Notes under the pieces: generated by a model | Told to the model about the DNA's origin: nothing | What the model saw: only the letters and a program-made list of their open reading frames with translations | Databases searched by the model: none | Translations under genes and position numbers: made by a program | In this document: piece by piece, positions 26,714 through 37,423 of the stretch | Layout: each line of letters opens with the position of its first letter | How positions within the stretch are numbered: position 1 is the stretch's first letter | Origin: Palaemon carinicauda | Lineage: Eukaryota > Arthropoda > Malacostraca > Decapoda > Palaemonidae | Assembly (NCBI RefSeq): GCF_036898095.1 | Contig: NC_090725.1 | Location: 211,795,468-211,859,467 of the forward strand | Length of the DNA: 64,000 nt | Direction of reading: 5' to 3'

Positions 26714-28036
26714 CCGTATATTTCCGCGTATAAGACGACCCTGTATTCCAAAATTTAACCATTAAAAATGGGGGGTCGTCTTATACAACCGTTATAAAAA
26801 TCACACCTCGAATTCTATGTCTGGTTTATTAGTAGGCAAGCCTAGGTTGAGGTGCGATAACCACCGACACACGCATGAAATGATTTACGTTATTATATAA
26901 ATGTATAATGAAAGTAATGAAACAATTTTTACCGTATATATTATTGACATATCTACAAAAATGGCATAAATGATAAATTCGAGGAATAATTCCAACTTTT
27001 GACCATACGAGCTCAGCTGAGAAAATGTAAACCGAGTATTGGTTGCGTTGTTAGCAACTTTTTCTCTCGCTAACCTTTCAGTAATTTTAATGCTAGTGTT
27101 AATTACGATAGTAATAACATATAGGATATCATATTATTTATTTGTTTAAAAATTATTATTTTTAGCTATAAATGACAATTTTGGATTACAAACGGTACAA
27201 TCTTTATTTCTCAGTAAAAATTATGGTACATTACAGTATTGTATTTAAAACCTAAAAATTTGTAAAACTTTATTTCCAATTAATATTAAACATCAAACCT
27301 GCGATATGTATACACTATCCTTACTGTAAGGGCAATAAACTAAAAACTCTCAATCGCTGTGAAGTTGAACGGTCTTCTAAAAACTCTCAATCGCTGTGAA
27401 GTTGTAAATCTAACACCACTAAAACTCCTCACAGTTATCACTGTCTGTTTCAAAAAGCTGTTTGAACATATCACGAGATTTATCATATACGCCATCATCG
27501 TAAGGATTCCAGTTCGGTTCCGGTGAGTCGACTTTGGCTATGTCGTCACATTCGTACAATAAATTGTCTTCACTGCCATCCATGGCATTTGAGATCCGTA
27601 TTTTTAAAGTTATTTTATGACACTTTCCACCTTTACATTATCCTATGCTTTTATAACAAAATCGCAAAGAACATCAAAGAACAGAAAAGAAGAAGAAGAA
27701 AGAGAAGGAACGGGCATTTCGTACGTGAGCAGCTGATGAGCGTAAACAAAACAATGCAGGCTAGGTGACATATGCTCTAGGAAAACAATAAAGGATTTGT
27801 TTTGTTATTTCATTTATTTTTAATTTATAAGAATACAGTAAGTAATACCTTCATCTTTACATAACCTATATTTCATAAGATATCTGGTGTTGCAAAAGCT
27901 AGCCTAGGCTATACACAGATGGTTTTATGATTGAGCAGTCGTCTTATACAACCGATATGAGATAAATTCATAAAAATTTGCTCAAATTTTGTACCTCGTC
28001 TTATATGGAGGTCGCCTTATATGTGGAAATATACGG
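26714..28036. mobile_element. pogo-type non-autonomous transposon (~1.3 kb)
   Basis: The termini ccgtatatttccgcgtataa (26714 on) and, inverted, its counterpart ending at 28036 match over 27 bp with three differences. TA flanks both sides (26712-26713 and 28037-28038), the target duplication of pogo/Tc1 elements. A 17-bp block gtcgtcttatacaaccg occurs in direct orientation near both ends (about 26774 and 27939). It carries the 3' end of a transposase gene on the minus strand and is an internally deleted derivative. Confidence 0.75.
27419..27668 (-). pseudogene. pogo-like transposase, C-terminal remnant
   Basis: The minus strand reads DFVIKA, a stop where Trp is expected, then DNVKVESVIK, a frame change, and ISNAMDGSEDNLLYECDD followed by an acidic tail ending DNCEEF at TAG 27419-27421. 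The signature (D/W-rich helix, SF-x-KCGI, then LDGSED) is how pogo-family DDE transposases end. The final open frame from ATG 27583 is only 54 codons. It lies within the inverted repeats at 26714-28036 and explains that element's origin. Confidence 0.65.
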
Positions 28037-28269
28037 TATTTTAGTTGTTTGTCCTGGATAATTTTCGGTCAGAATTTGGAGCTTGAGGCAGAACGTGAAT
28101 GAGCTAAGGCTGTTTTCCCCGTTTTCTGTGTGTGAACAGATTTTCTTAGATCGTGGGGCCTGCTGAGTATTTACCCAGTAGGAATGTTTAATATCTGTTT
28201 GGTCTTCATATCTAAAGCAGATAGGAGTCACAGAGATGGTGCCAAGTGGACCAGACCCTTGTCCATGTT

Positions 28270-31200
28270 ATTGACTTTGGATCCCTGAATGAGTTAGACT
28301 CCGCAGAGGAGGCCTTACTAGTGGATCCTCAGAGGATCCCTTGGGTTGGTCGAGGAAATATCTCTCCGGGGATATCTCAACAACAACCTCCACTGCCTAG
28401 GTCAGATACAGGTTCTATTTTCTAAAATGGGTTCCACTAAGTAGGTGACTGATCCACCTAAGTTTGGTACACTTGCATACCCCATGGGTGTCTTGCTGAT
28501 AGCTAGAATAGTAGAGGCATCAATCTGCTCTATCTATAGATAAAATGGTTAGCCCAAATAGATACTGATGACCCTTCCTCTGATTCCTTCATGCTCAAGC
28601 CAAGGTATCCATCTGTTAATGGGCCTTTGGGTCACTAGCTTCCAAGGAAGACTTCTATGGGAATTTTTTCTTCTGGTGCTGTGGTTCAGCCCTTGCAGGT
28701 CCTCTGTATTACCTGCAGATATGGCTGGACCTTCAGGATTTGAGCTTCCAAGGAAGGCTTCAATGGGACTATACTTTCAGGTTCTAAACATCCTACTGTT
28801 GCTAGGCCTTCGGGTTCCCAGCTTCCAAGGAAGGGTCCAGTAGGAGTTTTATCCTTCTGTTCTAAGGATTGAAGGCTCAGCAAAGGGGCTTCTGCCATGG
28901 ACATTGAGATGTGGGATTTAGTAGGTAAGCCTTGGCATTCAGTCCCAAGCCGAATGATTTTTTGGCATGATGAAAGTATTTGCCATTCATTGACATAGTT
29001 CTTGAAAATATGGTGGCATTTCAAGACTCATGGTTGATATTGAAGGTCCTTTCTCAGGGACTGTCTCCAGCTAACCCCAAGGTGCTTACTCTGATACCAT
29101 ACAAGGCTGCTTGCAATACCTTAGAAAAAGCAATATCAGATGCTGGACGTTTCCTTCTCGACCACAGATTGCTTGAGGATTCAGTGGTTGGAATGACATT
29201 GTCTGATCAGAAAATTCCCTTTTTGCCCAAAAGGACAAAATTAGTGGCTGAATTAATGAGGGAGTTGCTGCCTAAAGTCAATGACCTAAGAAGTCAGGAT
29301 GCCAGAACACCTCAAATTAATCAAGTTAGGATCAATCAATAGGGGTGGGAACAATTTACTTATGATCCTAAATCACTTTTAGACTGTGGAACTTATTGAC
29401 GGACAGACCTTGTTCAACTTTGAATTGGCCGAGGAATCCTTGGAAGTTGGGACTATAGGGGGAATCCAGATAACCAAAATTCAGTGGTCACAAAGCTAGT
29501 GTGTAAGCCATTCTACAAAGCCTTGCAGAACTTTATTATAGCAAAGTTTGGGGTACGGCCTCATGTTTTGGCGGCTTTTGATTTAATGAAGTAGAGGTAA
29601 AGGAAAATGTTCTACAGTGATTCAATGTGCAATGGCTCTCCTGCCAAAACCTCATAGACAAACCAATGACAGTGTCGAGGCAATGACCATGTCACTTCAG
29701 AAAAATGGAGGAAAGGTGTCAGCCTTTTTCTAAAAGAAGAAGCTTCCATTCATAATCGACAGTCTATAAGATACTGTTTCTTGTAGCAAACCTCGTCCCA
29801 CACAGAGTTTTTCATTGAGAGGAACGAGCACAGTATGTTACCCCTTCATAGGTGAGGCCTTATCCCAGTGCCAACTAAACTTTGGTTTTAGAGCAAGAAG
29901 AGGTAATTGGAGATTGTCAAGGTAAAGAGGGGAGCTAGTAAACCAATAGAGGCAGGGGATCTTTAATGAGGAGCTTTGGGTTGGGGTGTCGTCTCCTTTG
30001 TTTTTGTGTATGTTGGCCCTTTTCTCAGTGGGCACAAGTTTAGTCTCGATTGGTATCGGTTGATCATGGATAGCAAACACCCTCCACTCCACTAGAAAGG
30101 AGTCAGAGAAGGTGTAGGTTTCTAACTTCCAGGGCAGGCTATTCAGACTATCAATAAAGTCTCCTGATCCGGTGTTAAAGAAATGAAAGAAAAACCTCCC
30201 AGTTAGACTGGGGAGGTAGATCAGAGACCTTTGTGTTCATGAAGGGTCCCCTCAGTTTGTAGCTTTTCGTGTAAATATGTTGGAACTGATGGTGGTCCTC
30301 CTGATGTTGAAGAGAATTGGTCATAGACAACCAGGTGGAGGTCTGTTCCCTCAGGAACTGGAACCTTGTTTAAGAATTCTGTGTGCAGAGACCCTTCCCA
30401 TTATAAGGTTCCTTAAGGAGAATAACATGTTCTTCTCACTATTCCATCTTTTGGGTTCGCTCAATGTAGTAGAGGACGTGCTACCCAGGTAGACAATCCT
30501 GCATACAGAAGGGACACTGGACCAGAGTTCTTTTCAGGAGGCCTTGGAGCTAGTCCTGGATCTCCAACTAGACCTTTTTGCTGACACAAACTTCCACTAT
30601 ATGCATCACTGATTGTGAACTCACAAGCAATGGCAAGATGCTCTGAATTTGATAGGTACGAACAGTTGTTAATCTACCTGTACCTCCAAAGAGTTTGTTT
30701 TCATAGCCTTTGAATATCCTTCATGACTTTTCAGGGACAACTGTGCTATAGAACTACATTGGCCCGCGATAGCACATGGTATCTGCTGCCAACAATTTGA
30801 CTTTTTTGATGAGCAGCAGGAGGTCTTCATCCACAAGACAATATCAACCACTGTGGTAGAAGTAGATGGTGTTTCCGCGGAGTCAGTCATCCTGTCAGAT
30901 AATCCTAGACTTCTTGGCTTACTTTCTGGTTCACCTTTTTGAGGAGAGGAAGCCCCAGCCATCAGCTATATTGTCATACAAATGTTTTAACAAAACCTTT
31001 CAATAATTTCTTTTTCATGCATCTCAACTTAACCTGTTTCATAAGATCACTCAGGTTTTTAAACCATCTCCACCCACTCCTATGGTTTCTTGGTCTGTGG
31101 ATAGGGTTCTTGAGTTTTTGTTTATGTTGGATAACTACATTTTCTCTTAAGAACTGTTAGAAAAGGCTACATTTTTAAAAGCTTTACCTTCAGGAGTTAG

Positions 31201-31600
31201 TCTGTGAACTTGTGACCTTTTGGAGACACTATAAATTTATTACAATATCCAAGGTTCTGATTCTAGGTCTCATCTTTCTAACTAAACAAAAACTCTTTAG
31301 AGACAGGATCCGCTTTATATCTTGGCACTAGGCCAGCTCTGTAAGAGTCGAGCTTGACTCACTGGGTTGGTTAATCTCTTCCTTTTAAATAATACTAATC
31401 TTAGCTCTTGAGTCGGTAGATAACAACCTCTGTCTGGGGTCGAGCTTAAGTTGTAGTTGTAGAGATCCACGTCTTCAAAAGGTAGCCTGTTTTAAAAAAT
31501 ACCCAGACCCACAAGCCCTTTCAACAGAGGCTAGCCATATCTTTATGACCTCCCTTTTTTAAAAAATCTAATCCTGTCGCCATCCCTGAAAACCACGACG
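28270..31600 (+). pseudogene. D2: heavily decayed DIRS-type retrotransposon
   Basis: Fragments on the plus strand follow the order of a DIRS-type element. The gag-like repeat region is at 28560-28860 (LPRK/ASKEG repeats, about 75 bp each), with a gag-like frame at 28980-29342. The end of RNase H is at 30448-30489 (HLLGSLNVVEDVLPR, compare FIPGKRNVLADGLSR in D4). The post-RNase H motif LDLQLDLFADTNF is near 30565 (compare PVMDLFASRLN). A possible recombinase segment follows (FIRSLRFLN, about 31045). The RT core is not readable. Identification rests on motif order; the edges are approximate. Confidence 0.6.
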
Positions 31601-31859
31601 TAAGTAAAATTTCTTTACAATAGTGTTCTTTTCCAATAGGCAATTTTAGGACACCCAGATCTCTACTGGTTGGTCTAGGCATAAGGTGTTCATTAGATAC
31701 TACCTGAAACAAATCCAAGCAGTACAACATGCATGCATGGTGCTTGTACATTCGGGACCCCTGGATGGGTAGTCCAGAAGGAATGACCAAATCACCAATC
31801 TCTATAGGCAGACAGTATTCTTCAGTCAGCCTTGGAAGGTAAGAGTCAAGACTACTTAA

Positions 31860-32372
31860 GTCTACTTAGTAATACTCTTGTACTAAATTCTTGGAAACCA
31901 CACAGCCCTTTAACCCCAAAAAATGAGTTTTGACAAAGGAAAAACATACAGTATTTATTTGGAGGTGCTGTGGTGTCTTCAAAACTCTCCCTCCTACCTA
32001 GCATCAAGCAGGGAAGTGGAGTGTTGTCATATATCTTCAACCTTGAATGGTAGTAGAAGATTTGTGATGCGAGTTCGTTGGCGAGGACTGGACCGATGGT
32101 TTCTGTCTTGGATAGTGTCCATGACGTCACTTATAACAAATGACTTTCAGCTACTAAGGTGCTGTGGCTAGTTCATGTGAGCCTGAAATCTTGTGGTCTC
32201 CCTTAACACCAAGTCCATGCTCTCCTCATTGATAAACTGGCCCAGAGCAGAGAAGACAATATTTCTTTGATACAGCATTTATGTTGTATTGGATTCCCCT
32301 TTCTAGCCTTTAACAGGAAATTCCTAGGAGACGACAGCACCGCCCCAAAAATAAGTTTTTCCTTTGTCAAAT
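31860..32372 (-). repeat. Dispersed repeat R1, copy 3, with inverted ends
   Basis: Reverse-complement match to the R1 copies at 7668 and 24190. Here both sides carry an inverted pair: tttgacaaaggaaaaac at 31930-31947 and gtttttcctttgtcaaa at 32356-32372, extended by ggaggtgctgt / acagcaccgcc. Only this copy shows the ends clearly. It could be a MITE; no transposase is present. Confidence 0.6.
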
Positions 32373-34105
32373 ATCCTTATTCATTATATATTCGATAATA
32401 TATTTGACGTATTGATTTTTATTGAAAGCTATATTATTTATAACAACAAACAAGTCCTCTGCACGCATGCACAGCTTCCCCACATTTACTCCAGTTGCAA
32501 ACAAACTGGGAAATCAGCTGATTTTCTTCCTCTCAGTGCAACCTGAGGTTACCTTGAAAGTGAGGAATCCTCTCCTTTTCAAATGTTACACTACTAAATT
32601 ACTGAGAAATACCCTATTGAGTAAGGTAAGTTTGGAAACTTCTTATTCTTCCAAATTTGGTTATATCCCTTGGTAATCAACTTATGGAGGATAGAATAAA
32701 AATATTGTTATCTCACATTCAGTAAAGGCTAGCAATTCTGTGTCGCATTTGAGCCTTATACCCTCTGTAATGCACAGATGTACTGACTGGTATAAGACTC
32801 ATATATTACATAATATTGTCTTTGTTTTCACTTTTAGTTCCTGTCTTGGCCCCATCATTGCAGCTCATAAAAGAAAATCTTGAAACACTTATATACAAAT
32901 TGATTGACTAACAAGATGTTTTTTTGTGGGTAATCAAGAGGGCGTGTTCTTGAATCACTTTACTTATCAGTTTTATAAGTGTTTATTGAGTTTTAATGGG
33001 TCTGTTGGCATTCTTGCATAGAAAAACACTGATTTAGATAAATAAAGACTTATCCTCCTTTCCAGTTGTGATGAGTATTTATTGTGTTTCAAGTTATCTT
33101 CCCTATTGAATTTGTTAGTTTTGCACAGGGAAGCACTAGGGTTTTAAATGCCTTTGAGAGGAGTACCATGTTTTAACAGAATGACTGACATTGGTTTTCA
33201 TAACGGCCAAAAATGCAAGTTAATGATGAGCAGAGAAATTAGTTGTCTTTTGCAGAGTGGATAACAATATGACATCCCAATAGTCCCATATCTGTCAAGT
33301 CATTGATAAGTTTTTCTTAGAAAGTAGCAAGCATTTGCTTGGGGTAGGCAAGTGTGACTTGCCTGTCTGGTTGCTTACTTCTATAGTTGGGAGTAGTGGA
33401 CTTTATTATGTAGTGTTCCCTCTGTGGGAGTTCTAAATGTTCACTGTTCCTTATAGAGTTGTGTTTAGCTCATAGAGTCTCAATTTCTTTTAACTACTTT
33501 AGATCCTTTTGCATACCTAACTGGTCCATTAGACATCTAGATTGCAAGGCATAAGACCAAAGGTAATATTGATCCTCACAGTATACCCATCCTGTTGGTA
33601 AAATAAGTGCCCTTAAGAAAAATAATATTTTCTTCTGGGGAGTTGGCATTTCAGATCATACATGCTCTTGAATTTTCTTTTATTAAATCTTTATAAATAT
33701 TTTGTTGTGGGTAATGTATCAGCTAAAGCTGACAGTGTATTTCTTTTAGCTTACAAGCTTAGCCACTAGCTCATCATATAGTTACTTTTGTTGGGTAAAT
33801 TCCAATGAGTGCTTTTATTACCCTCACGAATCTGGCTCTAAAGGTGTTGATATTATAGTGGGTTATTTATATTCAGTGAAGAATTAGTTAAAACCGAGAA
33901 AACGTTTAATTTGCAAACTTTAAGTTACTATTATTCGGGAGGTGACGTTACATAGGCTATGCCTTTCGTCCTTGAGCCTCCACATAGGTGTAGCACTAAT
34001 GTCTCAGTTGGAAACAATGAAGTGTAAATTTATGCAGCCAAACCTCTTGATCCGAAAGAATATGCTTACGAAATTTTCACTCTGCGAAATGAGACACTAT
34101 CACCG
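32373..34105. other. Intergenic, no gene recognised
   Basis: About 1.7 kb of AT-rich DNA with scattered short frames. None resembles a known domain, and no repeat arm was recognised apart from the expected 5' flank of the Tigger element. Confidence 0.45.
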
Positions 34106-36112
34106 AAGCGATAATCTGCCAGGAAGCCAGCGCCATTTTCGGTGATCTCATGCATGCTCAGGCCGAAGCCGACGCAGGAGAAGGACAATCGAAGCAGGAA
34201 TTCCCAGAGTTCAAGGCTTCTCGTCGGTGGTTTGAAAAATTTAACAGATACTTCGGCATTCATTTGGTTGTGCGTCATGGGGAGGCTGTAAGCTCGGACA
34301 TGAAAGTGGCTGAAGCCTTTGTTAAGACATTCGACGAGTTGACTGTCCGGGAAGGCTATAGTCCTCAGCAAGTCTTCAATTGCGATGAGACTGGGCTTTT
34401 TTGGAAAAAAATGCCTCTTTGAACGTACATCATGGCAGAAGTAAAGAGGCTACCTGGGCAAAAGCCTATGAAAGACAGGCTTACCCTTGGAATCTGTGCA
34501 AATGGCATTGGGGATTGCAAGGTGAAACCCCTGCTGGTGTATCACTCCGATACTCCTCGAGCCTTCAAGATCCACAAAGTCACTAAGGAAAATCTAAGCG
34601 TGCTGTGGAGGGCTAGTGGAAAAGCCTGGGTAACAAGACAATTGTTTATCGAGTGGATAAATATTTGTTTTGGCCTGATTGTGAAAAATTATTTGGAAGA
34701 GAAGCGCCTCCTTATGAAATGCCTGCTGGTGTTGGACAATGCCCCTGCTCACCCTCCTGCCCTTGAGGAATATATTGTAGTAGAATATTCCTTCATCAAG
34801 GTTCTCTTATCTGCCACCGAACACCACCCCTCTCCTCCAGCCCATGGACCAGCAAGTAATTTCAAATTTTAAGAAGCTTTATACGAAATATCTCTTCAAG
34901 AGATGTTTCGAAATCATTGAGAGCACAAACCTCACCCTTCGCCAATTTTGGGAGGAGCATTTTGATATTGTCATATGCCTCAAAATCATCGATCAAGCTT
35001 GGCAGGAGATTTCGAGGTGCACCTTGAACTCTGCTTGGAAAAAGCTGTGGCCTGATGCCGTCTCCGCACGAGATTTTGAGGGCTTCCACGCAGACCAAGC
35101 TGAAACCGATTCTGAAAATATTGACGATCCTGAACCTGATGCTCAATCTGAAGTTGCCGAGATCGTTACACTCGGGAAGTCCATGGGTCTGGAAGTTGAT
35201 GAGGCCGACATTGATCAGTTTATTGTGGAGCACCAAGAGGAACTTACGACGGATGACCTGAAGGAGTTGGAGGCCATGTGAGTGAACGTCGTTCAGGAAG
35301 AGTATAGCGGGGGCGGGGAGGAGGATGACCTACTGACAACGGCAGAAATTAACGAGTTTCTAGATGGATACTTTAAAATGGTGGCTCTCGTAGAAAAGAG
35401 GCACCCAGAAAAAATTCTCACAGGTCGTTCGCTTAAGTACTGTAATGAAGTTTGCCTGAGTCATTTCAGGAAAGTTTTAAGAAGGCTGAAACAAGCTTCT
35501 TTGGACGATTATTTTAAAAAGAGGCCTTTGGTAGAAGCAGATCAAGCACCAGCTTAAAAACGAAAGAAAAGTGGCAGTGATGAAGAAAATGCGTAGTGTA
35601 ATTAAATTTAGAAAATACAAAATGTAAAGTAAAAAAAAAAAAAATAGAAGGAAAAAAAAATTTTAATTTCAAGTTTATTGTAAAGTTAAGTGTTAATACT
35701 TCCTGCCATTTGTAAATGTGTTTCCTAAAAGTAAGTGTTAATGTTTTCTATCATTTATACATCTGTTTTATGAAGTTAAGTGTTTACGTTTTCCGCCACC
35801 TGTTATCGTTTTCCGTCGTTTTTCATCCTCCTTCACCGCCCTGCACTTCGCTCTCATACATCGCCTCACTCCAAATGTAAGGTTCACATTTTTGTTACTG
35901 TGTTTTTACTGTTTACTCTAATTCAACACTTGTTTTACAGGTTACCAATGGTTAATTTATTATTAGATGATCAAAATACAGTACTTTTCATACAGTTAGT
36001 ACTGTTTAGTGGCTATTGACACAAAAAAGGCAACTCACAAGACGAAAAAATCACTTTACGAAAGCCATTACGGAACCAATTAATTTTGTGTTGTGAGGCA
36101 TTACTGTATATG
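34106..36112 (+). mobile_element. Tigger/pogo DNA transposon, 5' end unclear
   Basis: Holds a DDE transposase gene (34109-35557) and ends at 36112 with ttgtgaggcattactgta followed by TA, a terminal form typical of Tigger/pogo elements that insert at TA. The matching 5' terminal repeat was not found, so the element seems 5'-truncated or diverged. An A-rich, non-coding 3' region (35560-36050) separates gene and terminus. Confidence 0.75.
34109..35557 (+). pseudogene. Tigger/pogo transposase, lightly damaged
   Basis: A CENP-B-like second helix-turn-helix (FPEFKASRRWFEKFNRYFGI and VRHGEAVSSD) is followed by a DDE_1 catalytic domain: VFNCDETGLFWKKMP (first Asp), KDRLTLGICANGIGD, KPLLVYHS, CLLVLDNAPAHPP (second Asp), and PMDQQVISNFKKLY (third Asp). 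The C-terminus is acidic and ends at TAA 35557. Damage is limited: an in-frame TGA at 34420-34422, a +1 frame change near 34800, and an in-frame TGA at 35279-35281. The first helix-turn-helix is missing upstream. Confidence 0.85.
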
Positions 36113-36312
36113 AAATATCTGTCTTGATGTTACTGATTTTAAAATATTTTATTAATTGTTAATTATTTTTCAATATTAATCTTACCCGATAATCATGTAG
36201 CTGTCAACTCCGTTGCCCGACAGAAATCTACGGACGGGATACGCCAGCGATCGCTATACAAGAGGGGGGTGTACTCACCAGCGCCATCTGTGGTCAGGTA
36301 CTCCAGTACTTC

Positions 36313-37413
36313 TTGTCAACACCACCTCAATTTTTCCTCTGTCGTGCCGCCGGCAAGACCTACATGGATACGCTGTTGATTCAGCATGCCGCTATACCGT
36401 CAGGAGATGAGGTTTCTGAGGAGGAAGCTGCTCACCTGGATGATCCTTCTTCTGATGTGGAGGAACACAAGTCATCGCCACCTTCCTTAGACTTTCGTAA
36501 GGTCCTGACTCTGTTCAGAGAGTTATACCCTGAACACTTCGTTTCTGCAACCCCTCGTTCTCCTCCATCCGAGTTTTCTCTAGGCATGCAGCCTATTACG
36601 TCTGCCTACACCAAGCTTGTCCTCGCCAGATCATCAAAGAGAGCTTTGAGGGTTTTAGGGGATTGGTTGCAGTCCAAGCAGCAACTGGGAAGGACATCTT
36701 TTGTGTTTCCTCCTCCTAAGCTGGCTTCTAAGTTGGGCGTCTGGTATGCCACGGGAGAGGAACCAGGATTGGGGGTCCCTGCCTCTGCCCAGGCCGACTT
36801 CTCAAGTTTGGTTGACTCTCCCCGTAGGTCGGCTATGAGACGCTCGAAGGTCTGCTGGACTTTTTCTGATTTGGACCACTTGTTGAAGGGAGTCTTTCGC
36901 GCCTTCGAAATTTTTAATTTCCTCGATTGGTGCCTGGGGGCCTTGAGCAAGAAGACTGCCCCTTCTGACAAAGACTCGGCCATGCTGATCATGTCCTGTA
37001 TGGACAGAGCAATTCGCGATGGTTCTGGCGAACTTGCTTCTATTTTTGTCTCAGGAGTCCTCAAGAAAAGGGAACACCTATGCTCCTACTTATCTACTGG
37101 TATCACCCCTTGCCAGAGGTCACAGTTGCTGTTTGCTCCTCTCTCCAAGTTCCTGTTTCCGGAGGAGCTAATCAAGGAGATGGCTGCGGCTCTTATCCAG
37201 AAAGATACGCATGACCTCATGGCCTCTTCAGCACGTAAGGCTAAGATCGTTCCTTCAGTGCCGAGATCTTACCGCACCCCTGTGGCTGATACACCTGCTA
37301 CTAGATTCATTCCGCCCTTTCGTGGCAGAGCCCCCAGCCGAGGAAGTTCCCGTGCAGACAGTCACAGGGGCAAGTCCAAGAAAGGTGCCAAGTCCACGAA
37401 AAGCAAGCTTTGA
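36313..37413 (+). CDS. D3 gag-like protein
   Basis: A 366-codon open frame. An acidic N-terminal stretch (EVSEEEAAHLDD) is followed by LDFRKVLTLFRELYPEHF, then FEIFNFLDWCLGAL and a conserved LFAPLSKFLFPEELIKEM block, and a basic C-terminus (RGRAPSRGSSRADSHRGKSK). These are features of the DIRS-type gag in decapods, by comparison with the D4 and D5 copies here (SWLDWWASTL, VSWLDYCLGS). It overlaps the next frame by about 200 bp. The N-terminal Cys/His-rich domain expected for such gags is absent, so the 5' part is probably deleted near 36360. Confidence 0.7.
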   Translation: MSTPPQFFLCRAAGKTYMDTLLIQHAAIPSGDEVSEEEAAHLDDPSSDVEEHKSSPPSLDFRKVLTLFRELYPEHFVSATPRSPPSEFSLGMQPITSAYTKLVLARSSKRALRVLGDWLQSKQQLGRTSFVFPPPKLASKLGVWYATGEEPGLGVPASAQADFSSLVDSPRRSAMRRSKVCWTFSDLDHLLKGVFRAFEIFNFLDWCLGALSKKTAPSDKDSAMLIMSCMDRAIRDGSGELASIFVSGVLKKREHLCSYLSTGITPCQRSQLLFAPLSKFLFPEELIKEMAAALIQKDTHDLMASSARKAKIVPSVPRSYRTPVADTPATRFIPPFRGRAPSRGSSRADSHRGKSKKGAKSTKSKL

Positions 37414-37423
37414 CTTCCCTCCT

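Noticed and set aside
29838..30962. Minus-strand frames within D2
   Set aside because: They are antisense to plus-strand DIRS-type motifs.
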